A stretch of 30,238 bases of DNA from Mobilicoccus sp032056465 (lineage in GTDB: Bacteria > Actinomycetota > Actinomycetes > Actinomycetales > Dermatophilaceae). The DNA lies in NCBI RefSeq assembly GCF_032056465.1, contig NZ_DAMBCL010000042.1; one strand, 5' to 3'. Below are positions 23,160-30,238 of this stretch, one piece after another (position 1 is the stretch's first letter; every line of letters starts with the position of its first letter). The position numbers were made by a program, and so were the translations under genes. The notes under the pieces are model-generated. The model was not told where the DNA came from. It saw only the letters and a program-made list of their open reading frames with translations, and did not search any database.

Positions 23160-23195
23160 GGTGACGGACAGGGGGACTCGGTGACGCTTGGTGAC
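23160..23195 (-). promoter_or_regulatory. GTCACC direct repeats, putative response-regulator site upstream of glpT
   Basis: Read on the minus strand, GTCACC occurs at 23195-23190, 23185-23180 and 23165-23160, at spacings of 10 and 20 bases, so all three lie on one face of the helix. Tandem direct repeats are how OmpR/PhoB-type regulators bind; actinobacterial PhoP boxes use similar GTTCACC units at 11-base spacing. The site lies about 80-115 bases before the glpT start. I infer that it serves the OmpR-type regulator encoded upstream, but PhoP itself is an alternative. Confidence 0.45.
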
Positions 23196-23202
23196 AGGCG
23201 CG

Positions 23203-24321
23203 TTACCGGGGCGGAAGGCGCGGATCCCTCGGCCCGGGAGGTGGCAGCAGCCACGTCGCATCGTCGGCGACCTCGAGGAGGACGTGGTCGTCGAGCGCGA
23301 TCGGCCTGGTCACCGGGCCGGTGGCGACCGCGATCCCGGCGTCGGTCTCGATCGCGTACTCCCACCGCTCTCCGACGTAACGCGCCTCCTGGACGAGGCC
23401 GACGGCACCACGGATCTCCGGGCGTGCCCGCGTGGGGGGCAGGGGTTCGAGGGTGACCGCATGGGGACGCACGACGAGGGTGCCCCGGTGCGGGCCCGGG
23501 GCCGCCTCCGGGTGGGCGGGCACGAGGCGATCGGAGCCCCAGAGACGGACACGGGCGAACGCCGCCTCCCGGGTGGGGGTGACGTCGACGGCGAGCAGGC
23601 CGGCGGGCCCGGTGAGATCGGCCACGAACGCGTCCGCCGGCCGGGTGTACACCGCACGGGGTGGGCCGACCTGACGGATCCGACCCCCGTCGAGGACGAC
23701 GACGACGTCCGAGGTCGACAGGGCCTCCTCGAGGTCGTGGGTCACGTGCAGGACCGTCCCGCCGAGGCGGCGTTGCGTCCGCACGACGAGGTCGAGGAGC
23801 CGGCGGCGGAGTCGCGCGTCGAGGCCGGCGAGCGGCTCGTCGAGGAGCAGCACCGAGGGGCGCAGCACCCAGGCGCGGGCCAGCGCGACCCGGCGGGCCT
23901 GGCCACCGGAGAGACGGTGCGGCAGCTGGTCCGCCACCGCAACGAGCCCGAACTGCAGCAGGGCGACCTCGAGACGCTCCCGGCGTCGAGCCGCCGGGAC
24001 GTCGTGCAGAAGCAGTCCGTATTCGACGTTCTCGGCGACCGTCCTCTCGGGGAAGAGGGTCTCCTCCTGGAAGACCATCGCGGTGGGCCGCCGACCGGCC
24101 GGGACCGTCGTGATGTCGATGCCGTCGACGGCGACCGTTCCCGGTGAGGGCCGTTCGAGCCCGGCGACGAGTCGGAGCAGCGAGCTCTTGCCGGACCCGG
24201 AGGGCCCGACGACGCTGACGAGGGCGTCACCGGGGAGGTCGAGGTCGATGCCGGACAGGGCGGCGCCGGCAGCGTCCGGGTAGCGCAGCGAGGCCCCCGT
24301 CACCCGGAGACGACCGCTCAT
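23203..24321 (-). CDS. ABC importer ATP-binding protein (FbpC/AfuC/PotA-like)
   Basis: This 372-residue ATPase powers the importer encoded upstream. Walker A is GPSGSGKS (39-46). VFQEETLFP (Q-loop), LSGGQARRVALARA (signature), VLLLDEPLAGLD (Walker B) and HVTHD (switch His) follow. The C-terminal third (about 240-372) is a TOBE-type regulatory domain, as in iron, sulphate, polyamine and sugar-phosphate importers. The ATG at 24321 overlaps the permease stop by four bases (24318-24321). The Q-loop carries a double Glu. The gene ends 122 bases before glpT. Confidence 0.92.
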   Translation of the reverse strand: MSGRLRVTGASLRYPDAAGAALSGIDLDLPGDALVSVVGPSGSGKSSLLRLVAGLERPSPGTVAVDGIDITTVPAGRRPTAMVFQEETLFPERTVAENVEYGLLLHDVPAARRRERLEVALLQFGLVAVADQLPHRLSGGQARRVALARAWVLRPSVLLLDEPLAGLDARLRRRLLDLVVRTQRRLGGTVLHVTHDLEEALSTSDVVVVLDGGRIRQVGPPRAVYTRPADAFVADLTGPAGLLAVDVTPTREAAFARVRLWGSDRLVPAHPEAAPGPHRGTLVVRPHAVTLEPLPPTRARPEIRGAVGLVQEARYVGERWEYAIETDAGIAVATGPVTRPIALDDHVLLEVADDATWLLPPPGPRDPRLPPR

Positions 24322-26009
24322 CGGGTCACCCCCCAGGGGTCTCTCGTCTCGGTGGGGGCGGGATGAGGGCGAGGGGGGCCGGGGGCCGTGAGGATCGCCA
24401 CGACGCCCACGAGGACACCGAGGGTGGTCGCCATCGCGCAGGCGTCGGCGAGCCGGCCGGACTCCGCGGCGGTGACGAGTTCGACCGGCAGCAGGGGCGT
24501 GCGGCTCGTGGCGAGCAGCGCCATCGGTGCGAGGGTGGCGACCGAGCGGGCGAACGTCGTCGCCGTCTCGGCGCCGACCACGCCGCGCAGAGCGGGCAGC
24601 CACACGTCGCGTCGGAGGTCGGAGCGGCTCGCCCCGAGGGTGAGGGCCGCGTTCGTGGGAGCCGTCGGGAGCCGCCGCAGCGCGTCCGCCACGGTGGTCG
24701 CCGTCGTCGGGAGGGACGCGAGGACGAGCACGACGACGAGGAGCAGCCACGTCCGGCGTTCGAGGACCGAGGCCCCCGACGGCAGGAGGTGACCCGCGGA
24801 GGAGCCCGTCCGGGTGAGGACGAGCCACGCGAGCAGGCCGAGCACGAGCGAGGGCACGGCGCCGAGCAGCACGACGACACGTTCGGGCCAGGCCGAGCGG
24901 GCACGGGCGAGACGCTCACCGAGCGCGAGACCGAGGGGGAGGGAGATGCCGGTCGCGAGGAGGCCGGCGAGGACCGAGTCGGCGAGGGCCGTCCGGAACG
25001 GCCCGGCCAGGACGCCGTGGAGGTGTGCCGTGGTGGGCTCGGTGCGGTCGAGCAGGCCGACGGCGCCGAGGAGGACGACCGCAAGGGAGAGGGCCACGGC
25101 CGCGGCGACGGTGACCCGGACGCCGACGACCGCCCGGGCCCCCCGGCCGCGGGGCGGGTGCCGGCGGACGGGTGCGCGGTGGGTGACGGGCCGGGCTCGG
25201 CCACCGAGGTGTCGCGCCGCGAGGGCCGTGAGCAGGCACAGGCCCGCGAGGGCGACGCCGTGCGCGGCCGCCTCGGTGAGGTCGTTCTCGGCCGTGGCGG
25301 CCTCGAACAGTCGGGTGGCGACGACGACGTAGTCACCACCCAGCACGAGTGGGTCGGCGAGGTTCGCCACCGTGTGGGAGACGACGAGGAGGGCGGCGAT
25401 CGCGAGGGAGGGGCGAAGGGCGTCCGCCTCGCGGCGAGCGAGGTGGCGGCGGTCGGCGCCGAGGTCGGCGGCGGATTCGGCGACCCGCGGGTCGAGCAGT
25501 TCGATCCCGTGGAGGAGCACGAGATAGGCGTAGGGGAACGCCGACAAGGTCGAGGCGAGGACGAGGCCGGGGGCTCCGTAGGCGATCGGTTCGATGCCGA
25601 GGTGACGCGTGAGGAGTCCGTTCCCACCGGCGAGGGCGAGGAGGGCGAGCGCGATCGTCGGCGGGGGGAGGAGGAGGGGCGTCAGGCACAACGCGTGCGC
25701 GAGACGCCGACCCGGGAGGTCGTGGTGGACGTGGGAGTGGGCCGCGGCCCAGGCCGCCGTCGTCGTGAGAGCGCCGGTGAGGGTGGCGAGGACCGCGGTG
25801 TTGCGGAGCACGACCCCGTTGCCGCCCCAGACCCGGCCGAGCGCCGTGCGTTCGACGAACGGCGTGTGGTCGAGGATCCCCGTGCGGGGGAGGATCCCCG
25901 CCTGATCGAGGAGTCCGGCGGGGCCGAGAAGGGCGACGACGAACGCCGACAGCGCGGCGAGGGCGGCGATCCGGGCGATCGGCACGTGGCCGCCGTGACG
26001 ACGGGTCAT
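24318..26009 (-). CDS. ABC importer permease, two halves fused (FbpB/AfuB/ThiP-type)
   Basis: This 563-residue inner-membrane protein contains two binding-protein-dependent permease units in one chain, each of about six helices. Each half has an EAA-type loop that contacts the ATPase: AESAADLGADRRHLARREAD in the first half and NAALTLGASRSDLRRDVWLPAL in the second. A hydrophilic linker lies at the middle (GRARPVTHRAPVRRHPPRGRG). Fused permeases are typical of the iron(III), thiamine and sugar-phosphate branches. The ATG at 26009 overlaps the stop of the binding-protein gene by four bases, and its own stop overlaps the ATPase start. The substrate cannot be read from this protein. Confidence 0.9.
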   Translation of the reverse strand: MTRRHGGHVPIARIAALAALSAFVVALLGPAGLLDQAGILPRTGILDHTPFVERTALGRVWGGNGVVLRNTAVLATLTGALTTTAAWAAAHSHVHHDLPGRRLAHALCLTPLLLPPPTIALALLALAGGNGLLTRHLGIEPIAYGAPGLVLASTLSAFPYAYLVLLHGIELLDPRVAESAADLGADRRHLARREADALRPSLAIAALLVVSHTVANLADPLVLGGDYVVVATRLFEAATAENDLTEAAAHGVALAGLCLLTALAARHLGGRARPVTHRAPVRRHPPRGRGARAVVGVRVTVAAAVALSLAVVLLGAVGLLDRTEPTTAHLHGVLAGPFRTALADSVLAGLLATGISLPLGLALGERLARARSAWPERVVVLLGAVPSLVLGLLAWLVLTRTGSSAGHLLPSGASVLERRTWLLLVVVLVLASLPTTATTVADALRRLPTAPTNAALTLGASRSDLRRDVWLPALRGVVGAETATTFARSVATLAPMALLATSRTPLLPVELVTAAESGRLADACAMATTLGVLVGVVAILTAPGPPRPHPAPTETRDPWGVTR

Positions 26010-27049
26010 GGCCGGACCTCGGTGGCGAAACGGGCGACGACGGCCTCGGTCCCGGCGGCGTCGTTCGTGGACGTGACGAGGAGGCGGACGTCGGCGGGGA
26101 GGAGGAGTCGAGGGTCGGCGTGCACGTCGGAGCGTGTCGGCAGTTGGGGGACCTGGACGGCGCGCCCCACCTCCTGGCCGGCGCGCGAGGCGGCGAAGTC
26201 GACGTACGCGGCCGCCCACTCCGGGTGCCGGGAGGAGGCACTCCTCGCCACCGCCCCCACCTCGGCACCGGTCCCCTCACGGGGGTAGGTGACGAGGAGC
26301 GGACGGTGGGCGGAGTCGAGCCGGACGCAGTGCTGGGTGAAGGTGACCGCGACCGCGACCTCGCCGCGGGCGACGGCTCCGGCGGGCGCCATGCCGGACC
26401 GCGTGTACTGGAGCACGTTGCGGTCGAGGCGGCGGAGCCAGGCGAGGGCGGGAGCCGGACCGCCCAGGCGTCGGACCTGGACCCCGACCATCGTCGTGCC
26501 GGTGCCGGACGTCACCGGGTCGGGGGTGGAGACCCGACCCGCGAGCCGGGGGTCGAGCAGGTCGTCCCAGGAGCGCGGCGGGGCCACGCCGAGGTCCGCG
26601 AGTGCCCTCGCGTCGGAGCAGAATCCGAGGTTGCCGCGATACACCCCCGTCCAGGCGCCGCCCGGGTCGCGGTCGGCGGCCGGGATGGCCACCGAGTCGG
26701 CGGTGGCGTGGGGGGAGAGGAGCCCGCGACGCGCCGCGAGGGCGTAGAGCTCCGCCGGCCCCCCGTGCCAGACGTCGACGTCGACGGCGGCCCCGTGCTC
26801 CAGCCGCGCGAGGGCCTCCCGCGAGGACAGCCGGACCGTGGACACCGGGATGCCCGTCCGGCGGGTGAACTCCGCGGCCCAGCCGCGGCAGAGGCCCTCG
26901 ACGGACGAGCACAGCACCGACAACGACTCGCGCCGGTGCTCACGCACGACCTCGGTCCCACTCCACACGAGGAGTGCCGCGCACACGACCGCGGCGAGGA
27001 TCACGCGGGGAGCGGGGACGCGGCGTCCGTCCCCACGCCGACCCCTCAC
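26006..27049 (-). CDS. ABC importer substrate-binding protein (FbpA/AfuA/PgtC-like)
   Basis: This 347-residue protein has a basic N-terminus (RGRRGDGRRVPAPR) and one hydrophobic segment (about 16-30), followed by a type II periplasmic-binding fold. The fold shows VLCSSVEGLCRGWAAEFTRRTGI, DVDVWHGGPAEL, PRSWDDLLDPRLAGRVSTPDP, SGTGTTMVG and GEVAVAVTFTQHC. These match the iron(III)/sugar-phosphate/phosphonate binding protein group. No lipobox Cys is seen, so it may stay anchored by its signal segment. The GTG at 27049 overlaps the response regulator stop by four bases (GTGA); no other start sits closer. Related proteins in PgtC and HptA systems sense organophosphates with a two-component partner, which fits the gene order here. 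Confidence 0.85.
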   Translation of the reverse strand: MRGRRGDGRRVPAPRVILAAVVCAALLVWSGTEVVREHRRESLSVLCSSVEGLCRGWAAEFTRRTGIPVSTVRLSSREALARLEHGAAVDVDVWHGGPAELYALAARRGLLSPHATADSVAIPAADRDPGGAWTGVYRGNLGFCSDARALADLGVAPPRSWDDLLDPRLAGRVSTPDPVTSGTGTTMVGVQVRRLGGPAPALAWLRRLDRNVLQYTRSGMAPAGAVARGEVAVAVTFTQHCVRLDSAHRPLLVTYPREGTGAEVGAVARSASSRHPEWAAAYVDFAASRAGQEVGRAVQVPQLPTRSDVHADPRLLLPADVRLLVTSTNDAAGTEAVVARFATEVRP

Positions 27050-27756
27050 GGGTGACCCTCGGCGAGATGGGGCATGAGGTAGCCCGTGCCGCGGACGGTG
27101 AGGACGAGGCGCTCGCCCTCCTCCCCGAGATGCCGACGCAGGCGGTAGACCGTCGTCTTGATCATGTCGTGGCCCCCGGCGGTCTCCTCGGTGAACCACA
27201 CCTCGTTGAGGAGGTCGCGCCAGGTGACGACGGAACCCGCCCGCCGCGCGAGGACGGTGAGGAGGCGTTGCTCGACCTCGCTGAGGCGCAGGGTCCGCCC
27301 CGCCCACGTCGTCGTGCGCGCCTGGACGTCGATGACCAGGGGGCCGTTGCGGAGGACCTCCGGCGCCCGGGCCCGGGTGCGTCGGACGAGGGCCTGGGCG
27401 CGAAGGGTGAGCTCCCGTGGGGAGAACGGCTTGGTGACGTAGTCGTCGGCACCGGCGAGGAAGCCGTCGACACGGTCGTTCTCCGTGCCCTTGGCCGTGA
27501 GCATGAGCACCGGCACGTCGGAGACCGTGCGGATCCGTCGGCACAGGTGCTCCCCGCTCGCTCCGGGGAGCATGCGGTCGAGCACGACGAGGTCGAGGTG
27601 CCGGTCCCGGATCAGCGTCCAGGCGGCCTCCGCGGTGCCGGCGGTGACGCACGTGAATCCCTGCGTCGACAGGGCGAACTCCACGATCGCGACCATCTGT
27701 CGTTCGTCGTCGACGACGAGCGCGACGGGCGCCTCGTCCGGGGTCGCGGCCGTCAT
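27046..27756 (-). CDS. OmpR/PhoB-family response regulator
   Basis: This 236-residue regulator has a receiver domain (about 10-125) with the acidic pair DD near 16-17, phospho-acceptor Asp60 in LVVLDRMLP, TAKG and Lys109 in YVTKPFS. It is followed by an OmpR-type winged helix (about 140-230: LRLSEVEQRLLTVLARRAG, MIKTTVYRLRRHLGEEG, LVLTVRGTGYLM). The ATG at 27756 overlaps the stop of the sensor kinase gene by four bases, and its stop overlaps the binding-protein start. Its target is probably its own importer operon and/or glpT, where direct repeats are found. Confidence 0.93.
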   Translation of the reverse strand: MTAATPDEAPVALVVDDERQMVAIVEFALSTQGFTCVTAGTAEAAWTLIRDRHLDLVVLDRMLPGASGEHLCRRIRTVSDVPVLMLTAKGTENDRVDGFLAGADDYVTKPFSPRELTLRAQALVRRTRARAPEVLRNGPLVIDVQARTTTWAGRTLRLSEVEQRLLTVLARRAGSVVTWRDLLNEVWFTEETAGGHDMIKTTVYRLRRHLGEEGERLVLTVRGTGYLMPHLAEGHP

Positions 27757-28625
27757 CGCCCCCGCGTCCTCTCCGCCGTGCCGTCGGGACGTCGGGCCGC
27801 CTCGAACGGATCCGCCGCGGGGTCCTCGTCGTCACGACGACACGGAAGCGTGATGAACACCGTCGTGCCGCGTTCGCTCACCGTGTCGACGAGGACCCGG
27901 CCCCGGTGTTCGGCGAGGATCGACTCGGTGATCATCATTCCCAGCCCGGTCCCGGCATGGGAGCCGTCGCCGACCGCGAACGGCTCGAAGAGCGCGCTGC
28001 GCTCCTCCTCGGTCATCCCCGCGCCGTCGTCGTGGACGGCGACGACGGCCTGCCCCTCGTGGTCGCCGACGTCCACGTGGACGGTGGCGCCGGGCCCGGC
28101 GTGCCGCACCGCGTTCGTCACGACGTTGACGAGGGCCTGCCGCAGGAGACCGGCGTCGCCCTCGACGACGACGGGGCGCCCCGCGCCGGCGAGGCGGATC
28201 GGGGTGTCGTGGATGCGCCGCAGCCCCTGCACCGTGTCCTGCGCGAGTTCGCGCAGGTCCACCGGTGCCACGTCGAGCTGGAACAGGCGGCTCGACATCC
28301 GCGCCTCGGTGAGCATGTTCTCGGCCATCCCGACGACCTGGTCGGCGTTGAAGACGATCGTCGTGACGAACTCACGCTGACGGTCGTTGAGCGGCCCGGG
28401 CGTCTCCTCGAGGAGGAGTTCCGCCGCGCCCTTGACGAGCGCGAGGGGGGTGCGGACCTCGTGGGAGAACACGCTCGGCCGCTCCAGCCGTGCGGCGAGC
28501 AGCGACCGTGCCTCGGCGGCCTCCGCGCGGGCACCCGCGAGCTCCCGGCGGGTGCGCTGCCAGGCGCCGAGACCCCACACGGCAGCCCCCGTGGCGACGA
28601 CGGCGACGGCGACGAGGACGGACAC
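27753..28625 (-). CDS. Sensor histidine kinase without a large sensor domain
   Basis: This is a kinase of about 290 residues. One transmembrane helix at the N-terminus (VSVLVAVAVVATGAAVWGLG) is followed by a short coiled region (RELAGARAEAAEARSLLAARLE). Next come the HisKA box with His55 in FSHEVRTPLALVKGAAELL and the HATPase domain (RQALVNVVTNAVRHAG, DDGAGMTEEE, GTGLGMMI). There is no extracellular, PAS or GAF domain, so it needs a partner or senses within the membrane. GTG at 28625 is preferred because GAGACT lies six bases upstream, like other leaderless starts here; GTG at 28646 is an alternative. The stop overlaps the response regulator start. It follows paaR by 61 bases on the same strand, so read-through is possible. 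Confidence 0.87.
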   Translation of the reverse strand: MSVLVAVAVVATGAAVWGLGAWQRTRRELAGARAEAAEARSLLAARLERPSVFSHEVRTPLALVKGAAELLLEETPGPLNDRQREFVTTIVFNADQVVGMAENMLTEARMSSRLFQLDVAPVDLRELAQDTVQGLRRIHDTPIRLAGAGRPVVVEGDAGLLRQALVNVVTNAVRHAGPGATVHVDVGDHEGQAVVAVHDDGAGMTEEERSALFEPFAVGDGSHAGTGLGMMITESILAEHRGRVLVDTVSERGTTVFITLPCRRDDEDPAADPFEAARRPDGTAERTRGR

Positions 28626-28686
28626 CTCGCCAGTCTCGCAGAGCACGTCCGGCCCGTGGCTGCCCGCGAGAGGGGCGGTGCGCCCC

Positions 28687-29301
28687 TCAGCTGCTCGCCA
28701 TGTAGGCGGAGGTGCCGATGCCGCGGAACACGAGGGTGCTCACCGCGTCGGCGAGTTCGGTGGGGGAGACGCGCCCGTCGGGGCGGTACCACTCGACGGT
28801 CGAGTTCATCGCGCCGAACGCGAGCCGGGCGACGACGGAGGGGTCGAGGTCGTCGCGCACGAGCCCGGCGCGCTGGGCCTGGGCGACGACGTCGGTCATG
28901 CGCGCGTCGAAGTGGCGGCGTCGTTCGAGCGCGGCGGCCTCGACGGGGCCGTTGCCCCGCAGGCGCAGCAGCAGGCGGACGAACGGGCGGTACTCGACGA
29001 GGATCCCCACCATCTCGGAGACGAAGTGCTCGAACCGCACGTCGAGGGTCTCCTCGGAGTTCTCGACGCTGTCCAGACCCGCGTCGAGCGCATCGAACGC
29101 GGTCTGCAGGGCGAGGGCGAGCAGCTCCTCCTTGCCGTCGATGTGGTGGTACAGCGCCGACTTCGACACGCCGAGGCGCTCGGCGATCATCCCCATCGTC
29201 GTCGCGTCGTACCCGTGCTCGTCGAACGCCGCCACGGCGGCGGAGATCACGGCGCGCTGGTCGTGTCCGGGGCGGCCGCGACGCGGAGCTCTCTCGCTCA
29301 T
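28687..29301 (-). CDS. paaR: TetR-family regulator, probable phenylacetate repressor PaaR
   Basis: This 204-residue protein has a TetR N-terminal domain (RAVISAAVAAFDEHGYDATTMGMIAERLGVSKSALYHHIDGKEELLALAL, residues about 16-65) and an all-helical ligand domain (LVEYRPFVRLLLRLRGNGPVEAAALERRR). The ATG at 29301 is the likely start. No ribosome site is present; CAGACT lies six bases upstream, so the mRNA may be leaderless. It diverges from paaA. TetR-type PaaR regulators are known to repress paa genes and to be released by phenylacetyl-CoA in several bacteria. The name rests on position and on the palindrome at the paaA promoter. Confidence 0.82.
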   Translation of the reverse strand: MSERAPRRGRPGHDQRAVISAAVAAFDEHGYDATTMGMIAERLGVSKSALYHHIDGKEELLALALQTAFDALDAGLDSVENSEETLDVRFEHFVSEMVGILVEYRPFVRLLLRLRGNGPVEAAALERRRHFDARMTDVVAQAQRAGLVRDDLDPSVVARLAFGAMNSTVEWYRPDGRVSPTELADAVSTLVFRGIGTSAYMASS

Positions 29302-29386
29302 CCGGGCAGTCTGGCACACCGGACGGGCCCGTGCGGGCGGCCCTCTCGGCGGTACCGGGGGCGCAGGCCGCAGCCCCGGGGTCGTC

Positions 29387-29429
29387 TTGACGCGTCACCG
29401 ACCCCCCATATACTGAACCGACGGTCGGT
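29387..29429 (+). promoter_or_regulatory. paaA promoter with palindromic PaaR-type operator
   Basis: TTGACG (29387-29392) and TATACT (29409-29414) are 16 bases apart, a strong SigA-type promoter. Two bases later the perfect palindrome ACCGAC-G-GTCGGT (29417-29429) covers the expected transcription start, a classic repressor position. The same 9-mer CGGTCGGTA occurs in the paaI/paaJ control region. Confidence 0.75.
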
Positions 29430-29493
29430 ATTGTGCCGCCGGGTGCCGAAGGGTCGACGACGACCCCCGCGACGAGCTCGAAGGTGACGACGC

Positions 29494-30238
29494 ATGAACC
29501 CCAGGCCCGATCTCACGTCGGTCGACACCGCGCCCGACACCCCGCCCCCCGCCGCGACGCGCGGCGACACCGATGTCGAGACCGACGCCCAGGCGCACTT
29601 CGACGCCCTCATCGCGGCCGACGAGCGCATCGAACCCCGGGACTGGATGCCGGCGGCCTACCGTAAGACGCTGCAGCGGCAGATCTCCCAGCACGCGCAC
29701 TCCGAGATCATCGGCATGCAGCCCGAGGGCAACTGGATCACCCGCGCCCCCTCCCTCAAGCGCAAGGCCATCCTCATGGCCAAGGTGCAGGACGAGGCGG
29801 GGCACGGGCTCTACCTCTACTCGGCGGCCGAGACCCTCGGCATCTCGCGCGAGGAGATGTACGAGCAGCTCATGAGCGGCAAGGCGAAGTACTCCTCGAT
29901 CTTCAACTACCCGGCGCAGACGTGGGCCGACGTGGGCGCGATCGGGTGGCTCGTCGACGGCGCCGCGATCTGCAACCAGGTGCCGCTCTGCCGCTGCTCC
30001 TACGGCCCCTACGGCCGAGCGATGGTCCGCGTGTGCAAGGAGGAGTCCTTCCACCAGCGCCAGGGGTGGGAGATCCTCTACGCCCTCTCCCACGGCACTC
30101 CCGAGCAGAAGGCGATGGCGCAGGACGCGGTCGACCGCTACTACGGCCCCGCGCTGCAGATGTTCGGGCCGCCGGACGCGGACTCCCCGAACAGCACCCA
30201 GTCGATGAACTGGAAGATCGAGCGGTTCTCCAACGACG
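29494..30238 (+). CDS. paaA: Phenylacetyl-CoA 1,2-epoxidase catalytic subunit PaaA (partial, 3' end outside window)
   Basis: PaaA is the di-iron subunit of the PaaABC(D)E monooxygenase that epoxidises the ring of phenylacetyl-CoA. The 248 visible codons begin with a poorly conserved Pro/Asp-rich leader of about 30 residues. The conserved core follows: AHFDALIAADERIEPRDWMP, ISQHAHSEIIGMQPEGNWI, KVQDEAGHGLYLYSAAETLG, LCRCSYGPYGRAMVRVCKEESFHQRQGWE and MNWKIERFSNDD. The iron ligands lie in HSE, DEAGH and EESFH. The ATG at 29494 has GAAGG nine bases upstream. The reading frame continues past the window edge, and paaB, paaC and further subunits are expected there. It diverges from paaR. Confidence 0.96.
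   Translation, partial: MNPRPDLTSVDTAPDTPPPAATRGDTDVETDAQAHFDALIAADERIEPRDWMPAAYRKTLQRQISQHAHSEIIGMQPEGNWITRAPSLKRKAILMAKVQDEAGHGLYLYSAAETLGISREEMYEQLMSGKAKYSSIFNYPAQTWADVGAIGWLVDGAAICNQVPLCRCSYGPYGRAMVRVCKEESFHQRQGWEILYALSHGTPEQKAMAQDAVDRYYGPALQMFGPPDADSPNSTQSMNWKIERFSND

Noticed and set aside
23203..27049. Firm assignment as an iron(III) importer
   Set aside because: FbpA-like sequence alone is often labelled iron, but no iron-ligand Tyr pair could be confirmed by eye, and the neighbours (two-component system, GlpT) suggest organophosphate.

Overview
The window reads as a chromosomal segment of a very GC-rich actinobacterium. Codon third positions are almost all G or C. It carries a DUF222/HNH (13E12-type) gene, a YtrA-type GntR regulator, several TetR regulators and apparently leaderless promoters. 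A Micrococcales-like host is my inference; no rRNA or other taxonomic marker is present. One 100-base run of N (5794-5893) marks an assembly gap.

Layout. 1-110: 3' end of an unidentified gene. 334-1836 (-): GntP-family permease. 2120-4251 (-): ArsR-type regulator followed by a membrane-anchored serine beta-lactamase-like hydrolase. 4376-10977: first phenylacetate (paa) block, with paaI-paaK on the minus strand and paaJ-paaH-paaZ on the plus strand diverging from one control region. 10923-16722: CPBP membrane protease, an MDR oxidoreductase diverging from a TetR regulator, a GntR regulator with a small membrane protein, and a DUF222/HNH protein. 16826-18623: an EVE/PUA-like gene and an AAA ATPase head to head, with interlocked start codons. 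18749-21585: tryptophanase, then a USP-USP-NTF2-like fusion. 21656-28625 (-): sensor kinase, response regulator, binding protein, fused permease and ABC ATPase, with four-base overlaps at every junction, followed by a GlpT-type antiporter. 28687-30238: paaR (-) diverging from paaA (+), which runs off the window.

How the genes work together. PaaK makes phenylacetyl-CoA, PaaA belongs to the ring-epoxidising monooxygenase, PaaZ opens the ring and oxidises the aldehyde, PaaH and PaaJ finish the beta-oxidation steps, and PaaI removes dead-end CoA esters. The two paa blocks are about 18 kb apart but share the 9-mer CGGTCGGTA in their control regions. This suggests one TetR regulator (PaaR) for both.

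The most interesting region is 21656-28625. A two-component system is embedded in one coupled operon with a complete ABC importer of the FbpA/AfuA type, followed by an organophosphate:phosphate antiporter. Upstream of the antiporter are three GTCACC direct repeats at 10- and 20-base spacing, which could be the response regulator's binding site. I propose an organophosphate (sugar phosphate or glycerol phosphate) sensing and uptake module. The parts are read from sequence; the substrate and the regulatory link are inference.
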